DNA from: JBELMB01 sp042088665
GTDB taxonomy: Bacteria > Pseudomonadota > Alphaproteobacteria > Rhodobacterales > Rhodobacteraceae
NCBI GenBank assembly: GCA_042088665.1
Contig: JBELMB010000252.1
Span: 1 to 7,164 of the forward strand
Length of the DNA stretch: 7,164 nt
Reading direction: 5' to 3'
Part shown: positions 1 through 6,965 of the stretch, piece by piece
How positions within the stretch are numbered: the stretch's first letter is position 1
How the letters are laid out: each line of letters begins with the position of its first letter
Program-made: the position numbers and the translations under genes
Notes under the pieces: model-generated
What the model was told of the DNA's origin: nothing
Database searches by the model: none
Seen by the model: only the letters and a program-made list of their open reading frames with translations

Positions 1-1
1 G

Positions 2-727
2 GTCGCGGGCACATTGGCGCAGGTTCTGGCGGAAACCATGGCCACCATGACCCTCGTGCAGTTGATCGCGCCCGGCGCGCCCTGCCTGATGGGCAGCTTT
101 GCCTCGACCATGTCGATGAAGACCGGGGCCCCCACCTTTGGCACACCCGAGGCCGGGCTGCTGGTGCTGGCCGCGGGGCAATTGGCACGGCGTCTGGGCG
201 TGCCGCTGCACACGGTTGGCACGCTCAGCGCGTCCAAGGTCCCGGATGCCCAAAGCCAGCAAGAGGCCGCATGGGGCCTGATCATGTCGATGTTCGCAGG
301 CGCGAACCTGATCAATCACGCCACCGGCTGGCTGGAAGGCGGGCTGGTCACGTCCTTCGAAAAGACCATTCTGGACCATGATCTGTGCGGCAAGGCCGCC
401 CGCTTCTTTGACGGCATCGACATGAGCGAGAATGCCCAGGCCATGCAGGCCATCGCCGCCACCGGACCGGGCCAGCACTTCCTCGGGTCCGAGCACACGC
501 AGGCCAATTTCATGACCGCCCTGTTCCGCCCATGGGCGCCGGACGACACATCGTTCGAGCAATGGCAGGCTGCGGGCGGGCAGGACGCGGCCACGCGGGC
601 CAACGCGATCTGGAAGACCCGGCTGGAGGGCTACGAGGACCCCGGCCTCGACCCCGGCATCGACGCAGAGCTGAAGGATTACATCGCGCGCCGGAAATCC
701 GAACAGCCCGACCGGGACTATTTCTGA
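2..727 (+). CDS. MttB-family (non-pyrrolysine) methyltransferase, C-terminal part; 5' end outside the window
   Basis: The reading frame is open from the first full codon at base 2 to the TGA at 725-727, giving 241 visible residues. Family members are usually about 480-520 residues, so roughly half is missing and no start can be assigned. Features that match the trimethylamine methyltransferase family are the FGTPEAGLL region (about residue 42), GTLSASKVPDAQ (73-84), AGANLI followed by GWLEGG (109-114) and SFEK, and the C-terminal pattern W-AAGG-D-ATRAN with YEDPGLDPG from residue 211. Family enzymes move a methyl group from a tertiary or quaternary amine to a cobalamin-binding partner protein. 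Leu75 (CTC, 224-226) sits where archaeal MttB, as I recall the alignment, has pyrrolysine. Characterised non-pyrrolysine members use betaines (glycine betaine, proline betaine, carnitine), so a quaternary amine substrate is the best guess. The stop overlaps the next start by one base. Family assignment is firm; substrate is unknown. Confidence 0.9.
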   Translation, partial: VAGTLAQVLAETMATMTLVQLIAPGAPCLMGSFASTMSMKTGAPTFGTPEAGLLVLAAGQLARRLGVPLHTVGTLSASKVPDAQSQQEAAWGLIMSMFAGANLINHATGWLEGGLVTSFEKTILDHDLCGKAARFFDGIDMSENAQAMQAIAATGPGQHFLGSEHTQANFMTALFRPWAPDDTSFEQWQAAGGQDAATRANAIWKTRLEGYEDPGLDPGIDAELKDYIARRKSEQPDRDYF

Positions 728-3156
728 TGGCGGGCACGCTGATCATCGGGGGCGGTGCCATCGGGTTGAGCCTCGCCTACCACCTTGCGCGGCGCGGTGC
801 AGTGGACGTGACGGTGATCGAGCGCAACCGGCTGACCTCTGGCACGTCGTGGCACGCGGCGGGTATTGTCGGCCCGCTGCGCGCCACGCCGAACATGACG
901 CGGCTGGCCATGGCCGCGCTGGACGTGTTTCCGCAGCTGGAAGAAGAGACCGGCATGTCCACCGGCTATGTCCGGACCGGCGGCTACTGGCTGGCGCGCG
1001 CCCCCGAACGGATGGACGAATTGCACCGGATCGCGGATCTCGGGGCCACGCTGGGACTGTCACCGCAAGTGATCGCAGCGACCGATGTGCCGCTGGACCT
1101 TCTTGACCTGTCCTCTCACGTGGGCGCGCTGCAGGTGCCCGAGGACGCCAATGTGAACCCGGTCGATCTGTGCATGGCCTACGCACGCGCCGCTCGCCAC
1201 CGCGGCGTGACAATCCGGGAAAACCTGCGCGTCCAACGCCTGTTGACAGCCGGCCAGCGGATCACCGGCGTCGCGCTGGAGGATGGCACCCGGATCGACG
1301 CCGACCGCGTGGTGATCGCCACCGGCGCATGGTCGCGCGAACTTGCCGCGACGGCGGGTGTGGCGCTGCCTCTGCAGGCGGTCGAACACATGTACGTGGT
1401 GACAGAACCGATCCTTGGGCTGCCCAAACCTTTCCCGGTGGTCCGCGATCTGGACCGCGGCATCTATATCAAGGGCGACGCGGGCAAACTGGTGATCGGC
1501 GGGTTCGAACCCAATGCCAAGTGTTGGGATCCCCACGGCCCAGAAGGCGACCGGCCCTTTCTGGAAATGGCCGAGGATTGGGACCAGTTCGCGCCTTTCA
1601 TGGAGGCCGCGCTGGAGCTTTGTCCCGCGTTGGAGAGCACTGGCATCCAGCATTTCATGAATGGCCCCGAAAGCTTTACCGCCGACACCCGGCCTTTGGT
1701 CGGGGAAACACAGGTGGACGGGCTTTTCGTGGCCGCAGGCATGAATTCGGTCGGCGTGATGTCCTCTGCCGGGATCGGGCGCGCGCTGGCGGATTGGATC
1801 ACCGACGGCCACGCCCCGATGGACATGTGGGAGGTCGACGTGGCCCGGGTCGACCCGGCCTGCGCCGGAGCAGCCCATCTGCAAGACCGCATGACAGAGG
1901 CGGTTGCCGATCTCTTTGCCCTGCACTGGCCTTACAGGCAGCCCAAGGCCGGGCGGGATCTGCGCCGGTCTGCCCTGCACGACCGCTGGGCGGCGGCTGG
2001 CGCCCATTTCGGTGTCACCGCGGGTTGGGAGCGCGCCTTGTGGTACGGCCCCGCGCAGAGCCTTTCCGTTGGCGAACAGGGCTGGTGGCCGATCGCCAAG
2101 GCCGAGGCAGAGGTCATGGCGACCGGCACAGCGCTGATCGATCTGAGCCCCTTCACCAAGATTGACGTGGTCGGGCCAGATGCGCTCGCGGCGCTGAACC
2201 AACTGTCAACGGCGCAGCTGGATACCCCGATTGGCAAGGCCACCTACACGCAGCTTTTGAACGTCCGCGGCGGCATCGAGATGGATGTCACGGTCACCCG
2301 GCAGGCCGCGGACCATTTTCACATAACCTCCGGCGCCGCGACACGCGCCCGCGACATGGCGTTCCTGCGCCGGGCGATGGGCGGGGCGATGGGCGGGGCG
2401 ATGGGCGGGGCGATGGGCGGGGGCGGGGCTGGCAAAGCCCTGACGGTGAGCGATGTGACAGAGGCCTTCTGCACCATTGGTGTCATGGGCGCGGGCAGCC
2501 GCGCCCTGCTGGAGGGATTGGGCCACCTGCCCGCCTTGGCCTTTGGCCAGGCCGCCAAGGCCCGCATCAGCGGCGTCCTGTGCCATGCGACGCGGATCAG
2601 TTTCGTTGGCGAACTGGGGTGGGAATTGACGGTGGCCAACGCGGACGCGCCCGCGCTTTGGGATGCCTTGCAGGCGCCTGTCCGCGGTCACCGCGCGCTG
2701 CCGCTGGGGCATTTCGCGCTGGACGGCTGCCGCCTCGAAAAAGGGTTCCGGCATTGGGGCCATGAGTTGGGCCCGGAGGTGACGCCATTGGAGGCCGGGC
2801 TGGGCTTTACCATCGACTGGAGCAAGGCCTGTCTCGGCAAGGCCGCGCTTGAGCAACAACGGCGCGACGGTCTTCGGCAGCGCCTGATCCTGCTGCAGAT
2901 TTCGGGCGACGCGCTGATGCTGCACGACGAGCCGCTGTTCGAGGCGGGACGGCACGTGGGCCTGACAACTTCCGGCGCGCGCGGGCCGCGCACCGGACTG
3001 AACCTGTGCTTTGCCATGGTGCAGGTCGCCGCGGGCGAGACGCTGGACCAGACCTGCACGCGCCGCTTCAGCGTGCGGGTCGCAGGGCGCGACTGTCCCG
3101 CCACGCCGCTGCGCCACCCCCCGTTTGATCCCAAAGGCGAAAGGATGCGCGCATGA
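727..3156 (+). CDS. FAD-dependent oxidoreductase/GcvT fusion, dimethylglycine or sarcosine dehydrogenase-like (first paralogue)
   Basis: This 809-residue protein has the usual length and domain order of mitochondrial-type dimethylglycine/sarcosine dehydrogenases. A DAO-type FAD domain covers about 3-360, with the dinucleotide motif GGGAIG (8-13), ribose-binding Glu32 and TSWHAAG, whose His43 matches the histidine that carries covalent FAD in dimethylglycine dehydrogenase. A second FAD contact region is GMNSVGVMSSAGIGR from 338. A linker domain covers about 362-430 (GRDLRRSALHD near 409), a GcvT folate-binding domain about 440-690 (GGIEMDVTV with Asp520; LEKGFRHWGHEL after 665), and a GcvT C-terminal barrel about 703-809. 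Family members oxidise an N-methyl amine and transfer the one-carbon unit to tetrahydrofolate in the cytosol; no signal peptide is seen. The ATG at 727 was chosen over upstream in-frame starts because it gives the FAD fold its normal N-terminus and overlaps the preceding stop (TGATG); there is no strong Shine-Dalgarno, consistent with coupled translation. Residues 550-565 are an unusual AMGG x4 repeat inside the GcvT domain. Exact substrate unknown. Confidence 0.92.
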   Translation: MAGTLIIGGGAIGLSLAYHLARRGAVDVTVIERNRLTSGTSWHAAGIVGPLRATPNMTRLAMAALDVFPQLEEETGMSTGYVRTGGYWLARAPERMDELHRIADLGATLGLSPQVIAATDVPLDLLDLSSHVGALQVPEDANVNPVDLCMAYARAARHRGVTIRENLRVQRLLTAGQRITGVALEDGTRIDADRVVIATGAWSRELAATAGVALPLQAVEHMYVVTEPILGLPKPFPVVRDLDRGIYIKGDAGKLVIGGFEPNAKCWDPHGPEGDRPFLEMAEDWDQFAPFMEAALELCPALESTGIQHFMNGPESFTADTRPLVGETQVDGLFVAAGMNSVGVMSSAGIGRALADWITDGHAPMDMWEVDVARVDPACAGAAHLQDRMTEAVADLFALHWPYRQPKAGRDLRRSALHDRWAAAGAHFGVTAGWERALWYGPAQSLSVGEQGWWPIAKAEAEVMATGTALIDLSPFTKIDVVGPDALAALNQLSTAQLDTPIGKATYTQLLNVRGGIEMDVTVTRQAADHFHITSGAATRARDMAFLRRAMGGAMGGAMGGAMGGGGAGKALTVSDVTEAFCTIGVMGAGSRALLEGLGHLPALAFGQAAKARISGVLCHATRISFVGELGWELTVANADAPALWDALQAPVRGHRALPLGHFALDGCRLEKGFRHWGHELGPEVTPLEAGLGFTIDWSKACLGKAALEQQRRDGLRQRLILLQISGDALMLHDEPLFEAGRHVGLTTSGARGPRTGLNLCFAMVQVAAGETLDQTCTRRFSVRVAGRDCPATPLRHPPFDPKGERMRA
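2374..2421 (+). repeat. In-frame 12-bp tandem repeat, four perfect copies
   Basis: The unit GCGATGGGCGGG occurs four times without a mismatch and is followed by a further G/C-rich run. In the gene's frame each unit reads Ala-Met-Gly-Gly, so residues 550-565 of the first flavoprotein are (AMGG)4, followed by GGAGKA. The second flavoprotein in this operon has no such stretch: between its matching segments it is about 16 residues shorter, which equals four repeat units. Because the unit is a multiple of three, copy number can change without breaking the frame. The repeat probably forms a flexible surface loop in the GcvT domain, but this is inferred. Confidence 0.95.
3141..3145 (+). promoter_or_regulatory. 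Shine-Dalgarno site for the second flavoprotein gene
   Basis: AAGGA lies seven bases before the ATG at 3153, inside the last codons of the preceding gene. It supports the ATG at 3153 as the true start and allows independent ribosome entry in addition to coupling through the ATGA overlap. Confidence 0.75.
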
Positions 3157-5531
3157 CGCAGGCACAGGTTCTGATCATCGGCGGCGGCGCCATGGGAGTG
3201 TCGCTGATGTATCATCTGGTCAAGGCGGGATGGTCCGACGTGCTGCTGGTGGAGAAAAACGATCTCACGCATGGATCGACCTGGCATGCCGCGGGGCTGT
3301 GCACGCATTTCGCGCATAACCCGACGATTCAGGAACTGCGCGCCACCTCTGTCCGGCTGTACCGCGATATCCTGCCCGCAGAGACCGGGCGCGACTGCGG
3401 CTTTCACGCCTGTGGGGCGATGCGCATCACCCGCAATCCGGACCGGATGGACGAATTTCGCCACGTCGCCGGGCTGTCGGCATTCACCGGCTACCCGCTG
3501 GAGATCCTGACCCCCGAGCGCATCGCAGAGCTGCACCCGCTGGCGCGGCTGGACGGATTGCTGGGTGGCATCTTCGAGCCCGACGACGGCCATGTGGATC
3601 CCTCTCTGGCGACCAATGCCATGGCAGACGTCGCCCGGCGTGGCGGCGCGCAGATCTGGCGCAATTGCCCGGTGACGGCGATCACGTGTCAGGACGGCCT
3701 CTGGTGGGTCGAGACGCCCAAAGGCGACGTCACTGCGACCCATGTCGTGAACGCCGCCGGAACATGGGGCTGGGAAATCGGCCATATGATGGGGTTGAAC
3801 ATCCCCTCGGTGCCCGTTTTGCATCAGTACCTTGTGACAGATACCGTTGCGGCGGTCAGCGACAGGATCGCCGCGGGCCTGCCCGAATTGCCGATGATCC
3901 GCGATCCCGAAGAAAGCTGGTACGTCCGGCAGGAACGCGACGGGCTGATCCTTGGCCCCTACGAAAAAGAGGCGCAGGTCTGGTCCGTCGACGGCGTCCC
4001 GCCAGAGTTCGGCGCCGACCTGATGCCCCCGGATCTGGACCGGGTCGAGCATATCATCATGGCGGCGATGGCGCGGATCCCCGCGCTGGAAACCGGCGGC
4101 GTGAAATCGGTCATCAATGGCCCGATCACCTTTACCCCCGACGCCAACCCTCTGATCGGCCCGGCCCGGGGCCTGCGGAATGCCTGGCTGCTCACCGGCT
4201 CTTCGATGGGCGTGATGGAGGGCGGCGGCGCGGGCAAATTCCTCGCCCATTGGATGACCCATGGCGCGCCCCCCATGGATGCGCTGGCGGTGGACAGTCG
4301 CCGTTTTGGGTCCTGGGCGGACCGCGATTATCGCGTTGCCAAGGCGGTCGAGTGTTTCGGCCTGCAGTTCGGCGTCCATTACCCGAACGAAGAGCGCCCC
4401 GCCGGTCGCGACATACGCCGCTCACCGCTGCACGACCTGATGCTGGCGCGCGGGGCTGTCATGGGCGCCGCCCATGGCTGGGAGCGGCCGAACTGGTTCT
4501 CTGACACCCCCGGCGACCGCGCCGATGAGACCTTTGGCCGGGCCAACTGGTTTGATCCCGTGGCCCGCGAGGTCGCCTGCGCCACGACCCGCGTCGCCTT
4601 TGCGGATCTGTCGGTGTTTGCCAAATTCGAGGTTCGCGGACCGCAGGTCAGCGGTTTTCTGGAGGCGCTTGGCGCCAATCGCGCGCCGGTCCCGGGACGG
4701 ATCGGTTTGACCCATGCGCTGACCCCTGCCGGCGGTGTCCTGTCAGAATTCACGGTCTCGCGCATGGCCGAGGATCACGCCTACCTGACCTCGGCCGCCG
4801 CCGCCGAAGACATCGACCACGACCTGCTGATCGCCTGCGCGGTCGGTTTCGATGTGCAGGTGGCAAATGTCACCGAAGAGATCGCCGTGATCGGCGTCAT
4901 GGGCCCGAAAACGCCCGAGGTGCTGCCGGACCTGTCCGATATGCGCTGGCTGACCCTGCGGGAGACCGAAATTGCGGATGTGCCGGTGCGGGCGCTGCGG
5001 GTCTCTTACATCGGGGAATGCGGGTGGGAGTTGCACGTGGCGCGGGACCGCGCCGTGGCGCTCTTTCACGCGCTGGAACAGGCCGCAGCCCCTTTTGGCG
5101 CGGGCGTCTACGGGGCCTATGCCGCCAACGCCATGCGGCTTGAGAAAGGCTATCGCGGCTGGGGCAGCGATCTGACGACCGAACGCAGCCCGCTGGAGGC
5201 CGGGCTGAGCGGTTTTGTCCGACCAGATGTGCGACCCGGTCTGATGCGCGACGCGGCATGGGACATGGTCCTGCTGGAGATCGAGGCCGGCAAGGCGGAT
5301 CCCTTCTATGCGCACACGCTGTGGCGCGGCGATCACCCCGTCGGCATTGTGACCTCCGGCGCGTATGGCCACCGCACCGGCAGGGTTCTGGGGCTGGCCT
5401 ACCTGCGCGACCCGCAAGCCCGCGACGATCTGACCGTGTCGATCCTCGGTCAACACTGCCCCGCGCGGATCCTGCCAAGGCCGCCCTTTGATCCTGACAA
5501 CACCCGCCTGAAACCCGGAGCCCTGACATGA
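3153..5531 (+). CDS. FAD-dependent oxidoreductase/GcvT fusion, dimethylglycine or sarcosine dehydrogenase-like (second paralogue)
   Basis: This 792-residue protein has the same architecture as the preceding gene product but is clearly diverged. The FAD domain covers about 5-365, with GGGAMG (10-15), Glu34 and GSTWHAAG, in which His45 matches the covalent-FAD histidine of dimethylglycine dehydrogenase; the second FAD motif is GSSMGVMEGGGAGK around 350-363. The linker domain runs about 372-440 (GRDIRRSPLHD from 418, then GWERPNWF). The GcvT domain covers about 450-695 (GVMGPK; LEKGYRGWGSDL from about 664), and the C-terminal barrel about 700-792, ending in the family motif RPPFDP. The role is expected to be oxidative N-demethylation with one-carbon transfer to tetrahydrofolate. 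One difference stands out: the GcvT motif reads GGVLSEFTV, with Glu532 where the first paralogue and most relatives have Asp. The start ATG overlaps the preceding stop (ATGA) and has a good ribosome site. Two tandem copies suggest two sequential demethylations, but equal or different substrates cannot be told from sequence. Confidence 0.92.
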   Translation: MTQAQVLIIGGGAMGVSLMYHLVKAGWSDVLLVEKNDLTHGSTWHAAGLCTHFAHNPTIQELRATSVRLYRDILPAETGRDCGFHACGAMRITRNPDRMDEFRHVAGLSAFTGYPLEILTPERIAELHPLARLDGLLGGIFEPDDGHVDPSLATNAMADVARRGGAQIWRNCPVTAITCQDGLWWVETPKGDVTATHVVNAAGTWGWEIGHMMGLNIPSVPVLHQYLVTDTVAAVSDRIAAGLPELPMIRDPEESWYVRQERDGLILGPYEKEAQVWSVDGVPPEFGADLMPPDLDRVEHIIMAAMARIPALETGGVKSVINGPITFTPDANPLIGPARGLRNAWLLTGSSMGVMEGGGAGKFLAHWMTHGAPPMDALAVDSRRFGSWADRDYRVAKAVECFGLQFGVHYPNEERPAGRDIRRSPLHDLMLARGAVMGAAHGWERPNWFSDTPGDRADETFGRANWFDPVAREVACATTRVAFADLSVFAKFEVRGPQVSGFLEALGANRAPVPGRIGLTHALTPAGGVLSEFTVSRMAEDHAYLTSAAAAEDIDHDLLIACAVGFDVQVANVTEEIAVIGVMGPKTPEVLPDLSDMRWLTLRETEIADVPVRALRVSYIGECGWELHVARDRAVALFHALEQAAAPFGAGVYGAYAANAMRLEKGYRGWGSDLTTERSPLEAGLSGFVRPDVRPGLMRDAAWDMVLLEIEAGKADPFYAHTLWRGDHPVGIVTSGAYGHRTGRVLGLAYLRDPQARDDLTVSILGQHCPARILPRPPFDPDNTRLKPGALT
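5517..5520 (+). promoter_or_regulatory. Shine-Dalgarno site for the aminotransferase gene
   Basis: GGAG lies seven bases before the ATG at 5528, within the 3' end of the upstream gene. Together with the ATGA overlap it fixes the aminotransferase start at 5528. Confidence 0.75.
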
Positions 5532-6847
5532 CTGACGACGCCCTGCACACCGACTGGGATCTCGATGCCACCGCCGCCCGGCGCGACCGGTACTACGCCG
5601 CCTCGCTCACGAAATTCACGCCGTTCCGGGACCCCATCGTGTTTCGCAAGGGCGAAGGGCAGTACCTCTGGGACACCGATGGCCAGAAATACACCGATCT
5701 GCTGGGCATGAATGTCTGCATCTCGGTGGGGCATTCACATCCCCGCGTCGTGTCTGCCGCCATGGCGCAGGCGCAGGATCTGACCCATTGCACGACCATG
5801 TTCTATCACCCCACCCCCGCCCATCTGGCAGAGGAACTGGCCGCCACCATGCCAAAGGGACATGACTGGGTGGTGCATCTGACCAATTCGGGGTCCGAAG
5901 CGATTGATCTGGCGATGACCATGGCCCGCACCTACACGGGCAACCTCGATTTGCTGGCGCTGCGCACGGCCTACCACGGCCCCACGGCGGCAGCGCAATC
6001 GATCACCGGGATCGCAGGCTGGCGCCATCCCGGCATGCCCGGCAATGTCGCCTTTGTGCCGGAACCCAACCAGTACCGCGGGATCTTTGGCCCGGGGACC
6101 CAACCCTACCTCGACGAGATCGACCGCACGATCCTGACAGCCACCTCCGGCACAGTTGCGGGCATCTTTGTCGAAAGCATTCAGGGGTACGGCGGCATCG
6201 TCGAAATGCCCCCCGGCTACATGTCCGGCGCCGCGGACCGGGTGCGCGCGGCGGGCGGACTGTATATCGCGGATGAGGTCCAGTCGGGGTTTGGCCGCAC
6301 GGGGGCGCATTTCTGGGGGTTCGAGGCAGACGGCGTGGTGCCCGACATCGTTGTCATGGCCAAGGGGCTGGGCAACGGATTTCCCATCGGCGCCGTTGTC
6401 GCCCGCAAGGAAATCGCCGCCCCGATGGCGGAAAAGTTCATGTTCCATACCTATGGTGCCAACCCGACCTCTGCCGCCGCCGCCCGCGCCGTGCTTGCCG
6501 TGCTGCGCGATGAGGGGCTTCAGGAAAACGCCAAACAGGTCGGCGCGGCGCTGCTCGAACGGTTGCATGACCTCAAGGACAAGCACAGCGCGCTCGGGGA
6601 TGTGCGCGGCAAGGGGCTCATGCTGGCCATGGAGATGGTCAGCGACCGTGACAGCAAGACGCCCGACAAGGCAACCACCACAGACGTCTTCGAGGCGTGC
6701 CGGGATCAGCGGATCATCCTGTCGAAATCCGGCCCCTTCCAATCCTGCCTGCGCATGGTGCCGCCACTTTGCCTGTCCATGGACGACGTGGATCGTGTTG
6801 CCAAGGGACTGGATCTGGCCTTTCAGAAGGCCGCTGAGCGGGCCTAG
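5528..6847 (+). CDS. Class III PLP-dependent aminotransferase, AGXT2-like
   Basis: The 439-residue protein is full length for the family. PLP-binding motifs are all present: NSGSEA (120-125) for the cofactor phosphate, Tyr149-His150 for ring stacking, Glu216 in VESIQG, Asp249 in IADEVQSGFGRTG for the pyridine nitrogen, Lys279 in MAKGLGNGFP for the Schiff base, and Thr308 in HTYGANP. Arg409 in CLRMVPPL is the usual carboxylate-binding arginine. The sequence from GHSHPRV through YHP, ARTYTG, FWGFEADGVVPDIV and GDVRGKGLML resembles alanine-glyoxylate aminotransferase 2 more than GABA or ornithine aminotransferases. Class III enzymes often act on amines distant from the carboxylate; AGXT2 itself handles beta-aminoisobutyrate, methylated arginines and alanine/glyoxylate. 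As the last gene of an N-demethylation operon it plausibly deaminates the primary amine left after demethylation. Its stop is TAG, unlike the TGA stops upstream. Family is firm; donor and acceptor are unknown. Confidence 0.93.
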   Translation: MTDDALHTDWDLDATAARRDRYYAASLTKFTPFRDPIVFRKGEGQYLWDTDGQKYTDLLGMNVCISVGHSHPRVVSAAMAQAQDLTHCTTMFYHPTPAHLAEELAATMPKGHDWVVHLTNSGSEAIDLAMTMARTYTGNLDLLALRTAYHGPTAAAQSITGIAGWRHPGMPGNVAFVPEPNQYRGIFGPGTQPYLDEIDRTILTATSGTVAGIFVESIQGYGGIVEMPPGYMSGAADRVRAAGGLYIADEVQSGFGRTGAHFWGFEADGVVPDIVVMAKGLGNGFPIGAVVARKEIAAPMAEKFMFHTYGANPTSAAAARAVLAVLRDEGLQENAKQVGAALLERLHDLKDKHSALGDVRGKGLMLAMEMVSDRDSKTPDKATTTDVFEACRDQRIILSKSGPFQSCLRMVPPLCLSMDDVDRVAKGLDLAFQKAAERA

Positions 6848-6859
6848 ACCCTCGGCTTG

Positions 6860-6875
6860 ACCGGGCGATCCCGGT
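6860..6875 (+). terminator. Short hairpin just after the operon, possible transcript end
   Basis: ACCGGG and CCCGGT pair perfectly around a CGAT tetraloop, starting 13 bases after the aminotransferase stop codon. No run of T follows, so a classic intrinsic terminator is not shown; it may contribute to termination or 3' end protection. Confidence 0.35.
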
Positions 6876-6911
6876 GAGAGCATCGACCCAAGCGCGCCGC
6901 ACCTCTCCGGT

Positions 6912-6965
6912 CAGGATCTCCCTCTTTGGACACCCGGGGAAGCGCCGCCAAAGGGCGAGATCCTG
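6912..6965. repeat. Long imperfect inverted repeat (18-base arms), candidate transcript-end stem-loop
   Basis: The arm at 6912-6929 pairs with 6948-6965 across an 18-base loop. The outer nine pairs (CAGGATCTC with GAGATCCTG) are perfect, one C/C mismatch follows at 6921/6956, and the inner eight pairs include a single G-U wobble. It begins 64 bases after the aminotransferase stop. Such a stem would be stable in RNA and could act as a 3' end structure for the operon, but no T-tract follows, so terminator function is only inferred. An extragenic palindromic repeat or a small element remnant is an alternative. Confidence 0.6.

Noticed and set aside
532..726. Upstream extension of the first flavoprotein gene to an ATG at 532
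   Set aside because: The added 65 residues are a low-complexity out-of-frame reading of the MttB-family gene, and the Rossmann fold starts normally from the ATG at 727.
1170..2165. Plus-strand open frame of 331 codons inside the first flavoprotein gene (likewise 3665-4504)
   Set aside because: The product is rich in Arg, Gly and Pro with no family resemblance, while the overlapping frame encodes a clear FAD/GcvT protein.
2341..2430. Frameshift or assembly damage at the tandem repeat
   Set aside because: The frame stays open on both sides and the protein continues directly into the conserved TVSDVTEAF and IGVMG segments, so the gene is intact as given.
2688..4379. Minus-strand open frame of 563 codons, plus other long antisense frames (1060-2202, 2206-3165, 4743-5456, 5735-6883)
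   Set aside because: They lie opposite well-identified genes, cross a gene junction in one case, have no recognisable domains and reflect the strong third-position GC bias.
6845..6877. TAG stop of the aminotransferase as a possible pyrrolysine codon
   Set aside because: Read-through would add only nine codons before a TGA at 6875-6877, the protein is already full length, and the MttB-family protein shows no pyrrolysine in its visible part.
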